A stretch of DNA of 64,000 bases from Kumtagia sp964244725 (GTDB lineage Bacteria; Pseudomonadota; Alphaproteobacteria; Rhizobiales; Rhizobiaceae), in contig CAXTJQ010000005.1 in NCBI GenBank assembly GCA_964244725.1, positions 62,001 to 126,000 of the forward strand, in the 5' to 3' direction. The translations under genes were made by a program, and so were the position numbers. Below the pieces are notes generated by a model, which did not search any database, was not told where the DNA came from, and saw nothing but the letters and a program-made list of their open reading frames with translations. This document shows, piece after piece, positions 53,441 to 62,404 of this stretch. The number at the start of each line of letters is the position of its first letter. The first letter of the stretch is position 1.

Positions 53441-54755
53441 GGTTTCGCTTCTGTTTGCTGGCGCGCTGATGGGCGCGTCGGCCATGAGCCTTGTCTACGG
53501 GACGGTAGGCACGACGGCGAGCGCCGCAGGCTCCGAAACCTACAAGCAGCTTGCGATTTTCGGCGACATCTTCGAGCGCGTTCGCGCGCAGTACGTCACG
53601 CCGCCCGAGGAGAAGGCGCTGGTGGAGAGCGCCATCAACGGCATGCTGTCCTCCCTCGATCCTCATTCCTCCTACATGAACCCCGAAGCGGCCAAGGACA
53701 TGCGCGTCCAGACCAAGGGCGAGTTCGGCGGCCTTGGGATCGAGGTCACGATGGAGAACGAGCTCGTCAAGGTCATCACGCCGATCGACGACACGCCCGC
53801 CGCCAAGGCCGGCGTGCGCGCCGGCGACTACATCTCCGCGATCGACGGCGACGAAGTCCGCGGCATGACGCTGAACGACGCGGTCGAGAAGATGCGCGGC
53901 CTCGTCGACACGCCGATCAAGCTGACCATCCTGCGCGAGGGCGCCGACAAGCCGCTCGACATCACGGTCGTCCGCGACATCATCAAGGTCAAGGCCGTCA
54001 AGTTTCGCGTCGAAAACGACGTCGGATACATGAAGATCACCTCGTTCACGGAGAAGACCTACGACGACCTCGAAACCGCGATCAACGCGATCAAGAAGCA
54101 GGTGCCCGCCGACAGGCTGAAGGGCTACGTGCTCGATCTTCGGCTCAATCCTGGCGGTCTGCTCGACCAGGCAGTCAGCGTTTCCGATTCGTTCCTGGAT
54201 CGCGGCGAGATCGTTTCGACGCGCGGCCGCGATCCGAAGGATGTCACCCGCTTCGATTCCCGCGCGGGCGACGACATCGACGGCAAGCCGCTCGTGGTGC
54301 TCGTCAACGGCGGGTCGGCCAGCGCCTCCGAGATCGTCGCCGGCGCGCTGCAGGACCATCGCCGCGCGACCGTGGTTGGGACCCAGTCGTTCGGCAAGGG
54401 CTCGGTGCAGACGATCATTCCTTTGGGCGAGAACGGCGCCTTGCGGCTGACGACGGCGCTTTATTACACGCCTTCGGGCAAATCCATCCAAGGCAAAGGC
54501 ATCACGCCCGACATCAAGGTCGATCAGCCGCTGCCGGAAGATTTGAAAGGCCAGAACGTCTCGCGCGGCGAGTCCGAATTGAAGGGCCACATCAAGGGCG
54601 TCGAGGAGGGCGACCAAGGATCGGGCTCGGCGGCGTATGTGCCGCCGGACCCCAAGGACGACGTCCAATTGGCCTACGCTCTCGATCTGCTGCGCGGCGT
54701 CAAGACCGATGCGGCCTTTCCGCCCAATCCCGACAAGGCTGTCCTCAATCAGTAG
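53430..54755 (+). CDS. ctpA: C-terminal processing protease CtpA
   Basis: A 441-residue periplasmic S41 serine protease with N-terminal signal or anchor, PDZ domain (GGLGIEVTMENELVKVI) and catalytic segment. NGGSASASEIVAGAL holds the nucleophilic Ser and GTQSFGKGSVQT the Lys base. In alphaproteobacteria CtpA trims envelope proteins and murein hydrolases, fitting its overlap with the EnvC-like gene. ATG 53430 has AAGGACAGG upstream. Confidence 0.96.
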   Translation: MIRKVSLLFAGALMGASAMSLVYGTVGTTASAAGSETYKQLAIFGDIFERVRAQYVTPPEEKALVESAINGMLSSLDPHSSYMNPEAAKDMRVQTKGEFGGLGIEVTMENELVKVITPIDDTPAAKAGVRAGDYISAIDGDEVRGMTLNDAVEKMRGLVDTPIKLTILREGADKPLDITVVRDIIKVKAVKFRVENDVGYMKITSFTEKTYDDLETAINAIKKQVPADRLKGYVLDLRLNPGGLLDQAVSVSDSFLDRGEIVSTRGRDPKDVTRFDSRAGDDIDGKPLVVLVNGGSASASEIVAGALQDHRRATVVGTQSFGKGSVQTIIPLGENGALRLTTALYYTPSGKSIQGKGITPDIKVDQPLPEDLKGQNVSRGESELKGHIKGVEEGDQGSGSAAYVPPDPKDDVQLAYALDLLRGVKTDAAFPPNPDKAVLNQ

Positions 54756-54873
54756 TTTAGGACAGCGGCGGTTATGCCCGCCGCCGTCCATGTTTCCGGG
54801 TCTTGCGTCGCCGCCGCGCCATCCGCCCGGCGGCGTTTCGTTGAAGGGTCCATGCGCGCCGCGGAGGATGGTT

Positions 54874-56019
54874 TTGTCACTGACGCAAAAGGAGATCGAG
54901 CGCCCGCTCGGCCAGGCGGTCCCGGTGTCGCGAGCCGACCGCCGGGGCGTCTCGGCCGGCGCCATCCTTCCGGCGCTCGCCGCCGTCGTCCTGATCGCCG
55001 GATCGGGGGCCATCGCGTTCCGGCCCAAGCCCTATCGCACCCCGGCGCCCGTGGTCACGGCGACGCCCGAAGCCGCCGGCCCGTCGGCGCTGAAGCCGGC
55101 AGCGGCCGCCCCTCGATCCGGCGATGGCGCCAAGATCATCAAGGTGGATCCGCAACTCCAGGCCCGGCCGAACGCCGGAATCGTCATTCATGATGCGGCG
55201 GCGATCGGCCAGGACCTGCGCGTCGCGCATGTCCCCGATCGTGATCTGATCGAGGACAGCGAATTTGGCCCCTTGCCGGTCCGCGCCGCGGATGGCCGCC
55301 GGCCGATGGATGTCTATGCGCGGGCGTGGTCTGGCGCGCGCGGCGCGCGCATCGCCATCGTGCTCGGCGGCATGGCGATTTCGCAAACCGGCACGCAGAG
55401 CGCGATCGACCGGCTGCCGGCCGAGGTCACGCTGGCCTTTTCTCCGCAGGGCAACAGCATCGGCCGCTGGATGCAGGCTGCGCGGCAGAAAGGCCATGAG
55501 ATCGTCATGCAGATCCCGCTCGAGCCGTTCGATTTCCCGGCCGTTAATCCCGGCCGCAACACCCTGACCGTCGCCGCGTCCGCCGAGGAAAACATCGATC
55601 ACCTGCGCTGGGCGCTCGGCCGCACGACCAACTATACCGGCGTGATGAACTTCATGGGCGCGCGCTTCTCGACCGAGGCGGCAGCGATGCAGCCGGTCAT
55701 GGCGGAATTGGGCAAACGAGGTCTGCTTTACCTCGATGACGGCTCGTCGGCGCGCACGCTGGCGCTCGATCTTGCGCTGAAGAACGCGGTTCCGTTCGCG
55801 GCCGGCGACGCGACGATCGACCTTTCGCGCGATCGCGGCGCGATCCTGGCCAAGCTCGGCCAGCTCGAGGCCACGGCGCGCGCCAAGGGCTTTGCCGTCG
55901 GCACGGGGTCGGCGTTCGACGAGACCGTCGACGCGGTGACCTCGTGGGTCGGCGAAGCCAAGAAGCGCGGCATCGAGATCGTGCCGATCTCGGCCGTCGT
56001 CAGCGATCCGGGCCGCTAG
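54874..56019 (+). CDS. Divergent polysaccharide deacetylase (YibQ-like)
   Basis: A 381-residue protein with one N-terminal membrane segment (about residues 25-43), a Pro/Ala linker, and a divergent polysaccharide deacetylase (DUF610) domain. ARIAIVLGGMAISQTGT replaces the usual metal-binding Asp-Asp region, so catalytic activity is doubtful. TTG 54874 has GGAGG 7 bases upstream, better spaced than ATG 54868. It lies in the conserved ctpA-deacetylase-rppH order, suggesting a role in the cell envelope. Confidence 0.87.
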   Translation: MSLTQKEIERPLGQAVPVSRADRRGVSAGAILPALAAVVLIAGSGAIAFRPKPYRTPAPVVTATPEAAGPSALKPAAAAPRSGDGAKIIKVDPQLQARPNAGIVIHDAAAIGQDLRVAHVPDRDLIEDSEFGPLPVRAADGRRPMDVYARAWSGARGARIAIVLGGMAISQTGTQSAIDRLPAEVTLAFSPQGNSIGRWMQAARQKGHEIVMQIPLEPFDFPAVNPGRNTLTVAASAEENIDHLRWALGRTTNYTGVMNFMGARFSTEAAAMQPVMAELGKRGLLYLDDGSSARTLALDLALKNAVPFAAGDATIDLSRDRGAILAKLGQLEATARAKGFAVGTGSAFDETVDAVTSWVGEAKKRGIEIVPISAVVSDPGR

Positions 56020-56027
56020 AACGAGCG

Positions 56028-56549
56028 ATGACGAACAAACAGCGAATCGATCCGGAAACCTTGCCCTACCGTCCCTGCGTCGGCATCATGGTCCTGAACG
56101 CGGCGGGGCTCGTGTGGACCGGCCACCGCATCGCCAAGCCCGACAGCGAATTCGCCGGCACGCCGCTGCTCTGGCAGATGCCCCAGGGCGGCATAGACAA
56201 GGGCGAGGATCCCCATCCGGCCGCGCTCCGCGAGCTTTACGAGGAGACCGGCATCCGCGACGTGACGCTTCTCGCCGAGGCGCCGGGGTGGATCGACTAC
56301 GACCTGCCCGAACAGCTGGTCGGCCTCGCGTTCAAGGGCAAGTACCGGGGGCAGAGGCAGAAATGGTTCGCGTTCCGCTATCACGGCGACGACAGCGACA
56401 TCCAGATCAATCCGCCTCCGGGCGGACATGAGGCCGAGTTCGACAAATGGGAATGGAAGCCCATCGACAGTCTTCCCGAGCTGATCGCCCCGTTCAAGCG
56501 AAAGGTCTATGTCGAGGTCGTCGCGGCGTTCCGGCACTTGGCGGGGTAG
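56028..56549 (+). CDS. rppH: RNA pyrophosphohydrolase (Nudix)
   Basis: A 173-residue Nudix enzyme that removes pyrophosphate from 5' ends of mRNA (or cleaves dinucleoside polyphosphates), starting RNase E-dependent decay. The Nudix box runs from GGIDKGEDPHPAALREL into YEETGI; YRPCVGIMVLN and WQMPQGGID are RppH signatures. ATG 56028 follows the deacetylase by 8 bp. It converges on the EAL gene with 6 bp between. Confidence 0.96.
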   Translation: MTNKQRIDPETLPYRPCVGIMVLNAAGLVWTGHRIAKPDSEFAGTPLLWQMPQGGIDKGEDPHPAALRELYEETGIRDVTLLAEAPGWIDYDLPEQLVGLAFKGKYRGQRQKWFAFRYHGDDSDIQINPPPGGHEAEFDKWEWKPIDSLPELIAPFKRKVYVEVVAAFRHLAG

Positions 56550-56555
56550 CGCGCT

Positions 56556-58007
56556 TCACCAGCCGTCGCCGCCGGTCGCGAGCCAGCGCATGAACGCCTG
56601 CGCGTCCAGCGGACGGCTCATCAGGTAGCCCTGTCCCTCGTCGCATGACCAGTCCGACAGCAGGGCGAAGGCCGACCGCGTCTCTATGCCCTCGGCGACC
56701 ACCTTGTATCCGAGGGCATGCGCCATTTCGATGATCGAGCGGACCAGCACCTGGTATTTCGGCTCGTCGTCGAGCGTGCGCACGAAGGCCTGGTCGATCT
56801 TCAGATATTTGGCCGGGAATTTCCCGAGATAGCTCATATTGCTGTAGCCGCTGCCGAAATCGTCGATCGCCATCTCGAAGCCGTCCTGGCGCAGGCGCTC
56901 GACCTGTTGCAGCATGCTCTGGAGACTGCCGGCGAGCATGCCCTCGGTGAATTCCAGTTCCACCAGCGCAGGATCGACGCCGATGCGCATAGCGAGGTCG
57001 TAAAGCCCGGCGGCGAAGGTCGGCTCCTCGAGATTCTTCGGCGAGACGTTGACCGAGACCTTCAGCCCCGGCGCCTGCGCCTGCCAGTTCGCGACCGCGA
57101 GCAGCGAATGTTCGAGCACCCATTGGGTCAGCGGCGTGATCAGGGCGGTCGCCTCGGCGAGCGCGATGAACTCGGCAGGGGATACGACGCCCATTTCGGG
57201 ATGACGCCATCGGACGAGCGCTTCGGCGCTGAGGCAAGCGCGTTCGCGCATGCACACGCGCGGCTGGAACTGCAGGGAAAGCTGGTCGCTCGCGGCCAGG
57301 GCCGCCGGAAGGTCGGTGAGGATCCTGAAGGCGCGCTGATGGGCCGCGTCGGTCTTGGAATTGTACCAGGCCCACCCATCGTCGGTGCGCCGGCTGTCCT
57401 GCGCGGCGGCGAGCGTCGCGCGCAGCAATTCGCTCGGCTCGATCGTCGCGCTGGTCAGCGGGGTCAGGCCGACGCCGGCCTTGGTGTCGACAGGGATTTT
57501 CTGGCAGACGATCGAATGGCGGAACGCGTCCACGATGGCCCCGACGACCGACGGCGGCTGTCCGCCGGCGTTGTCGGGCGCCAGGAAGGCGAAGCTCAAC
57601 ACGCTGACGTGGTAGAGCTGCGTCTGGGCGGGCAGCAGATCGGCAAGGCGGGCGGCGCCGGCGCGGACGAAGTCCTCCGCGTAGGAATGGCCCAATGCGC
57701 GCAGCAGATCGTTGAAATGCTTGGCGTCCGCCAGCGTGACGAGGACAAGGAACGTCTTTCCCTCCGATGCCTGCAGTATCGTGAAGTCGGACAGGAATCG
57801 CATCCGGTTTGGCAGCAGCGTGACATGATCGGTCTTGCCGATCAGGTCGGCCGGTTCGTAGCGGTCCAGCAGCTGCCTGACGCGCTCGAACCGCGCGACA
57901 TCCGAGCCCGGCGTCCTCAGCAAGGCGAGCAAGGGCTGCGCGGCGGGCGCAACCAGCCGCAGCGCTTCGTCGGACTTTTCCTGATACGCCGCTTTCAAAT
58001 CTGGCAT
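56556..58007 (-). CDS. EAL-domain cyclic-di-GMP phosphodiesterase with degenerate GGDEF
   Basis: A 483-residue cytosolic protein. The middle is GGDEF-like, with the signature replaced by LSFAFL, so no cyclase activity is expected. The C-terminal EAL domain is intact: SAEALVRWRHP, NVSPKNL, ELEFTEG, AIDDFGSGYS, KIDQAF and EGIET are all present, consistent with active hydrolysis of c-di-GMP to pGpG. No membrane or sensor domain is evident in the first 70 residues. It is an isolated gene. Confidence 0.92.
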   Translation of the reverse strand: MPDLKAAYQEKSDEALRLVAPAAQPLLALLRTPGSDVARFERVRQLLDRYEPADLIGKTDHVTLLPNRMRFLSDFTILQASEGKTFLVLVTLADAKHFNDLLRALGHSYAEDFVRAGAARLADLLPAQTQLYHVSVLSFAFLAPDNAGGQPPSVVGAIVDAFRHSIVCQKIPVDTKAGVGLTPLTSATIEPSELLRATLAAAQDSRRTDDGWAWYNSKTDAAHQRAFRILTDLPAALAASDQLSLQFQPRVCMRERACLSAEALVRWRHPEMGVVSPAEFIALAEATALITPLTQWVLEHSLLAVANWQAQAPGLKVSVNVSPKNLEEPTFAAGLYDLAMRIGVDPALVELEFTEGMLAGSLQSMLQQVERLRQDGFEMAIDDFGSGYSNMSYLGKFPAKYLKIDQAFVRTLDDEPKYQVLVRSIIEMAHALGYKVVAEGIETRSAFALLSDWSCDEGQGYLMSRPLDAQAFMRWLATGGDGW

Positions 58008-58155
58008 ACGCCCCGGGCTTCCTTCATTCGTGACGGTAAGCTTTAAGAATCAATCTTCGGTTAAGGTCGCCAAGGGTTGCGCCCGATTGCGGCGTGCGCT
58101 TGCAACCGCGCACCGACTCGCAGCGTATACCAACGTCTCAACCCGCCGGATCGCC

Positions 58156-59028
58156 ATGAGCAAGACCCTCCTCCGTTTTCTGTTTCTTCTGGCGATCCCG
58201 CTGTTGCTGGCGCCCGCCGCCTGTTCGCGGCTCGGCGCCTTCAATGCGGTCATTCCGAAAGACGGCGGCGCGAAGCTCGCCGCAAGCGGCATCGCCTATG
58301 GCCCCGATCCTCGCCAGAAGCTCGACATTTACGCGCCGACGGACCCCGCCTCGGTGCGCGGCGTCATCGCCTTCAACTATGGCGGCTCCTGGAACAGCGG
58401 CGCGCGCGGCGAATACGGGTTCGTCGGCAAGGCTTTCGCCAGCCGCGGCTACGTCACCGTGATCTTCGACTACCGGCTCGTGCCGCGATTCCGCTATCCG
58501 GTTTTCGTCGAGGATACGGCCAAGGCCGTCGCCTGGACCCATCGCAACATCGCGGCCTATGGCGGCGACCCGCGGAAGCTCTATGTCGTCGGCCATTCGG
58601 CTGGCGCCTACAGCGCGATGATGGTCACCGTCGCGCCCGAGTTCCTCGCCGCCGAAGGCCTGTCGCCATCGATCATCCGCGCGACCGCCGGATTGTCGGG
58701 CCCCTACGACTTCCTGCCGCTCGACGTCGACGAGACGCGCGAGGCCTTCAAGGGCGTCGGGAATCTGGAGCGCACCCAGCCGGTCAATCGCGTCGCGCGC
58801 GGCCAGGCCGCGCCGCCGATCCTGCTGCTGCATGGCGAAGCCGACGACCTGGTCTATCCGCGCAATACGAGGGCGCTGGCCGCGGCGTTGAAACGCACCG
58901 GCCATGAGGTCCGGGTGAAATTCTATCCCGGCGTCGACCACGTCGGCACGCTGCTCGCCATCAGCCGCCCGCTGCGCGACAAGGCGCCGGTCATCGACGA
59001 CGTCCTCGACTTTTTCGCGGCCCACTGA
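58156..59028 (+). CDS. Alpha/beta hydrolase (BD-FAE/HSL-like esterase), exported
   Basis: A 290-residue hydrolase with an N-terminal signal sequence; a Cys follows LAPAA at residue 23, a weak lipobox. The nucleophile motif is VVGHSAGAYS, the acid is likely the Asp of HGEADDLVYP, and the His is in GVDHVG; NYGGSW stands at the oxyanion position (HGG-like). An esterase acting on small esters or acylated sugars in the periplasm is likely. ATG 58156 begins the signal peptide; upstream frame is unconserved. Confidence 0.87.
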   Translation: MSKTLLRFLFLLAIPLLLAPAACSRLGAFNAVIPKDGGAKLAASGIAYGPDPRQKLDIYAPTDPASVRGVIAFNYGGSWNSGARGEYGFVGKAFASRGYVTVIFDYRLVPRFRYPVFVEDTAKAVAWTHRNIAAYGGDPRKLYVVGHSAGAYSAMMVTVAPEFLAAEGLSPSIIRATAGLSGPYDFLPLDVDETREAFKGVGNLERTQPVNRVARGQAAPPILLLHGEADDLVYPRNTRALAAALKRTGHEVRVKFYPGVDHVGTLLAISRPLRDKAPVIDDVLDFFAAH

Positions 59029-59167
59029 CGACCGGGCTTTGGCCGCTTATTCCTGCTCGCCTCTTGTTGCAGAGCGCCGATCCGGTTCTACTGACGCCGT
59101 TCGTCAACTCGGCGGGAGCTTTTGCGGATTGGATCGCTCGGATGGCAAAGGCGATGGAGAGCGGGCC

Positions 59168-60307
59168 TTGCCGCCGACGGAGGCGGCGGGCGCGTCCCAT
59201 GCCGGGGCGGGCGCGATCCTGACCATCGATCTGTCCGCCGTCCGGTCGAACTACCGGCTTCTGCGCGACCGGCTCGGCGGCGGCCGTTGCGCGGGCGTCG
59301 TCAAGGCCGATGGCTACGGCCTGGGGGCATCGCGCATTTCCGCCGCGCTGGCGGACGAAGGCTGCGACACCTTCTTCGTCGCGCATCTGGCGGAGGGCCT
59401 TTCGCTCAAGCCAGGCCTTTCGCCGAGCGCGTCCGTCTACATCCTGAACGGCCTGCCGCCGGGTTCGGAGCCCGGATGCGCGCAGGCCGGCCTGATCCCC
59501 GTCCTGAACAGCGAGACCCAGCTTTCGGCCTGGCGGCGTCAGGCGCGCGCGGAGGGACGGATCCTTCCCGCCGCAATCCAGGTCGACAGCGGGATGTCGC
59601 GTCTCGGCATGCCGCCCGTCGAAGTCGCCCGCGTCGCCAACGATCCGCAGGCGCTGGCCGGAATCGACCTGCGGCTGGCGATGAGCCATCTCGCGCGCGC
59701 GGACGAGCCCTGGGAGGGCGCCAACGAAGCCCAGCGCAACGCCTTCGAGACCCTCGCGCGCATGCTGCCGAAGGCGCCCTGGTCGCTCGCCAACTCCTCG
59801 GGCATCTTTCTGGGTCCAGCCTATCGCTATGATCTGGCGCGGCCGGGCGCGGCGCTCTACGGCCTCAATCCATTGCCCGGAACGACCAATCCGATGGCGC
59901 CTGTCGTCCGCTTGCGGGCCAAGGTCATCCAGACCCGCGCCATCGACGCCGGAACCGGCATCGGCTATGGCCATGTCGCGCTCGCGCCGCGCGCCATGGA
60001 GGTCGCGACCATCGGGCTCGGCTATGCCGACGGCTGGCCGCGCCGCGCGGTGACGGCGGCCCATTTTGAAGGCGTCACGCTGCCGTTCATCGGCCGCGTC
60101 TCGATGGACAGCATCATCCTCGACGTGTCGTCGCTGCCGCCCGGCGCGCTGGCGCCGGGGGACCTCGTCGACCTTGTCGGCGGCCGCCAGACGATCGACC
60201 ATCTGGCGGTCGAGGCCGGTACGATCGGCTACGAAATCCTGACCGGGCTCGGGCGCCGGTTCCATCGGATCTACGAGGACGCCCGGGCGCTGGCGCAGCC
60301 GCCATGA
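59168..60307 (+). CDS. alr: Alanine racemase
   Basis: A PLP enzyme interconverting L- and D-alanine. Lys46 in VVKADGYGLG binds PLP and Tyr267 in GTGIGYGH is the opposing base; the C-terminal domain has GRVSMDSIILDVS. No ATG precedes the domain, so TTG 59168 is chosen (GGAGAG 8 bases upstream), giving 379 residues; TTG 59039 is an alternative. It is followed by dadA after 13 bp, pointing to alanine catabolism as well as supply of D-alanine for the wall. Confidence 0.93.
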   Translation: MPPTEAAGASHAGAGAILTIDLSAVRSNYRLLRDRLGGGRCAGVVKADGYGLGASRISAALADEGCDTFFVAHLAEGLSLKPGLSPSASVYILNGLPPGSEPGCAQAGLIPVLNSETQLSAWRRQARAEGRILPAAIQVDSGMSRLGMPPVEVARVANDPQALAGIDLRLAMSHLARADEPWEGANEAQRNAFETLARMLPKAPWSLANSSGIFLGPAYRYDLARPGAALYGLNPLPGTTNPMAPVVRLRAKVIQTRAIDAGTGIGYGHVALAPRAMEVATIGLGYADGWPRRAVTAAHFEGVTLPFIGRVSMDSIILDVSSLPPGALAPGDLVDLVGGRQTIDHLAVEAGTIGYEILTGLGRRFHRIYEDARALAQPP

Positions 60308-60320
60308 GAGGTCTCGCGCG

Positions 60321-61574
60321 ATGAAGGTCCTGGTCCTCGGCGGCGGCGTCATCGGCGTGACCACCGCCTATTATCTGTCGCTCGCCGGGCATGAGGTCGA
60401 GATCGTCGAGCGTCGCGGCGGACCGGCGCTCGAAACCAGCTTCGCCAATGCAGGCGAGGTCTCGCCCGGCTATGCGTCGCCCTGGGCTGGGCCCGGCATA
60501 CCGGTCAAGGCGATCAAATGGCTGCTGATGCGGCACGGCCCGCTGGTCCTTCGGCCGAAGATCGATCCGGCCATGTATGCCTGGCTCGTCCAGATGCTGC
60601 GCAACTGCACATCGGCGCGCTACGCCGTCAACAAGGCGCGCATGGTGCCGCTCGCGGAATATTCGCGCGATTGCCTGAAGGCGCTGCGCGCCGGGACGGG
60701 CATCGCCTATGACGAACGGACCAAGGGCACGCTGCAGCTTTTCCGCACCCAGAAGCAGGTCGATGGCGCGAGCGGCGACATCGAGGTCCTGAAGACATTC
60801 GGCGTGCCTTACGAGGTTCTCGATCCTGCAGGCTGCATCGCGGCCGAGCCGGCGCTGAAGGATGTCCGGCGGAAGTTCAAAGGCGGACTGCGTCTCCCCG
60901 GCGACGAGACCGGCGATTGCCAGATGTTCACCGAGCGCCTCGCCGCCCTGGCCGCCGGGCGCGGCGTCACCTTCCGATTCGACACCACTATCCAGGGAGT
61001 CGACGTCGCCGGCGGCGCCGTCGTTTCGGTGTCCACGAGCGCCGGCCCGCTCATCGCCGACGCCTATGTACTGGCGCTCGGCAGCTTTTCGCCGATCGTC
61101 GCCAGGCCGCTCGGCCTGTCGCTGCCGATCTACCCGGTCAAGGGCTATTCCATCACCGCGCCGATCGGCAGCGACGCCCACGCGCCCGTCTCGACCGTCA
61201 TGGACGAAACCTACAAGGTCGCGATCACCCGTCTCGGCGGACGCATCCGGGCAGGCGGCACGGCCGAAATCTCCGGCTATGACATGCGCCTGCACGACGC
61301 GCGCAAGGCGACCCTCACCCATTCGGTCGGCGACCTGTTTCCGGGCGCGGCCGACCTCGGCGGCGCGTCGTTCTGGTGCGGCTTGCGGCCGATGACTCCC
61401 GACGGCCCCCCGATCCTCGGCGCTTCCGGCATCGGCAGGCTGTTCCTCAACACCGGGCATGGAACATTGGGCTGGACGATGTCATGCGGATCGGCGAAGA
61501 TCATTGCCGACCTGATTTCAGGCAGGAAAGCAGACATCGAGACGCGCCATCTCGGCCTCGAACGCTACGGCTAG
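60321..61574 (+). CDS. dadA: D-amino acid dehydrogenase
   Basis: A 417-residue FAD protein that oxidises D-alanine to pyruvate and passes electrons to the respiratory chain. The FAD fingerprint is VLVLGGGVIGVTTAYYLS; SFANAGEVSPGYASPWAGPG and the C-terminal NTGHGTLGWTMSCGSAK are strongly conserved DadA segments. The alr-dadA pair converts L-alanine through D-alanine to pyruvate. Confidence 0.95.
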   Translation: MKVLVLGGGVIGVTTAYYLSLAGHEVEIVERRGGPALETSFANAGEVSPGYASPWAGPGIPVKAIKWLLMRHGPLVLRPKIDPAMYAWLVQMLRNCTSARYAVNKARMVPLAEYSRDCLKALRAGTGIAYDERTKGTLQLFRTQKQVDGASGDIEVLKTFGVPYEVLDPAGCIAAEPALKDVRRKFKGGLRLPGDETGDCQMFTERLAALAAGRGVTFRFDTTIQGVDVAGGAVVSVSTSAGPLIADAYVLALGSFSPIVARPLGLSLPIYPVKGYSITAPIGSDAHAPVSTVMDETYKVAITRLGGRIRAGGTAEISGYDMRLHDARKATLTHSVGDLFPGAADLGGASFWCGLRPMTPDGPPILGASGIGRLFLNTGHGTLGWTMSCGSAKIIADLISGRKADIETRHLGLERYG

Positions 61575-61625
61575 GGGATCGGCCCGCATCCGCGCCCGAT
61601 CGGCGCGGTCCGCTTTCAAGGCTCG

Positions 61626-61654
61626 ATTGACTTTGCCCGCGTCTGCGCCTATGT
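61626..61654 (+). promoter_or_regulatory. Housekeeping promoter candidate for cspA
   Basis: ATTGAC (61626-61631), 17 bases, then CTATGT (61649-61654): a close match to the rhizobial sigma-70 promoter. The start of transcription near 61661 would leave a leader of about 130 bases before the cold-shock gene, the length typical of cold-induced csp mRNAs. Confidence 0.6.
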
Positions 61655-61793
61655 AGGGCGTATCGATCTTGCTTGCCGACTTTGTCTCACTACCCGCATA
61701 AGCGCGTTCTGGCGAACTCTTCCTCAAAATCGATTACCGTCCGACGGACATTCAGCCCGGCGGAGGTCTCACTAACGATTGAAAGGAATCGTC

Positions 61794-62006
61794 ATGAGCA
61801 GCACTGGTGTAGTCAAGTGGTTCAACGCAACCAAGGGTTTCGGGTTCATTCAGCCTGATGCCGGCGGACCGGATGTTTTCGTCCACATCTCCGCCGTCGA
61901 GCGCGCTGGCATGCGCAGCATCGCGGAAGGCCAAAAGATCGGTTACGAAATCGTGCAGGACCGCAAGTCCGGCAAGATGTCGGCCGATAATCTGCAGGCC
62001 GCCTAA
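61794..62006 (+). CDS. cspA: Cold-shock protein
   Basis: A 70-residue single cold-shock domain that binds single-stranded RNA and DNA. RNP1 is KGFGFIQ and RNP2 VFVHIS; it begins TGVVKWFNATKG. ATG 61794 has AAAGGA 7 bases before it. A promoter-like sequence about 140 bp upstream and an intrinsic terminator at 62067 frame it as a single-gene transcript. Confidence 0.96.
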   Translation: MSSTGVVKWFNATKGFGFIQPDAGGPDVFVHISAVERAGMRSIAEGQKIGYEIVQDRKSGKMSADNLQAA

Positions 62007-62066
62007 CCAGGACGCCGAATGTCCGGTGACCACGGATGTACTGGCACCGATAGGCGTTGAACGAGG

Positions 62067-62098
62067 GGGTCGGATTTTTCCGGCCCTTTTGCTTTTTT
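62067..62098 (+). terminator. Intrinsic terminator after cspA
   Basis: The stem is GGGTCGGA paired with TCCGGCCC (one G-U pair) around a TTTT loop, followed by TTTTGCTTTTTT. It ends 17 bp before the next start codon. Confidence 0.88.
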
Positions 62099-62114
62099 GA
62101 GGTGAGTAAGGCTG

Positions 62115-62381
62115 ATGGCTACAGAGCGCCCCGCAAAACGAATGGACGTGTTCCGCGACCGCGCCGCGCGCACCGACGAAGCCGCCAAGACCATCACCGA
62201 TTCCGAAGTCAAGTCGCGCGACGCGAAGACCGAGCGGTTGCGCAAGCTGCGCATGGCGCAGGACGAACTGGCGGCGCTGGAGCCCAAGCCGGAGAAGCCT
62301 GTGAAGGTCGCCAAGCGGCCGGCTGCCCCCAAGCCGCCCGCGCCGAGAAAAGCCGGAAAGCCCGCGGCCCCGCGCGGCTGA
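62115..62381 (+). CDS. Small basic Lys/Ala/Pro-rich protein
   Basis: An 88-residue protein: a helical, charged first half (residues 1-57, possible coiled coil) and a tail with repeated KP/AP units (KVAKRPAAPKPPAPRKAGK), reminiscent of histone-H1-like tails. AAGG lies before ATG 62115. No family was recognised. It follows the cspA terminator, so read-through from cspA is possible, and it converges on the photolyase gene 23 bp away. Confidence 0.72.
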   Translation: MATERPAKRMDVFRDRAARTDEAAKTITDSEVKSRDAKTERLRKLRMAQDELAALEPKPEKPVKVAKRPAAPKPPAPRKAGKPAAPRG

Positions 62382-62404
62382 GAACCGACCGTCGGGCTCA
62401 TAGC

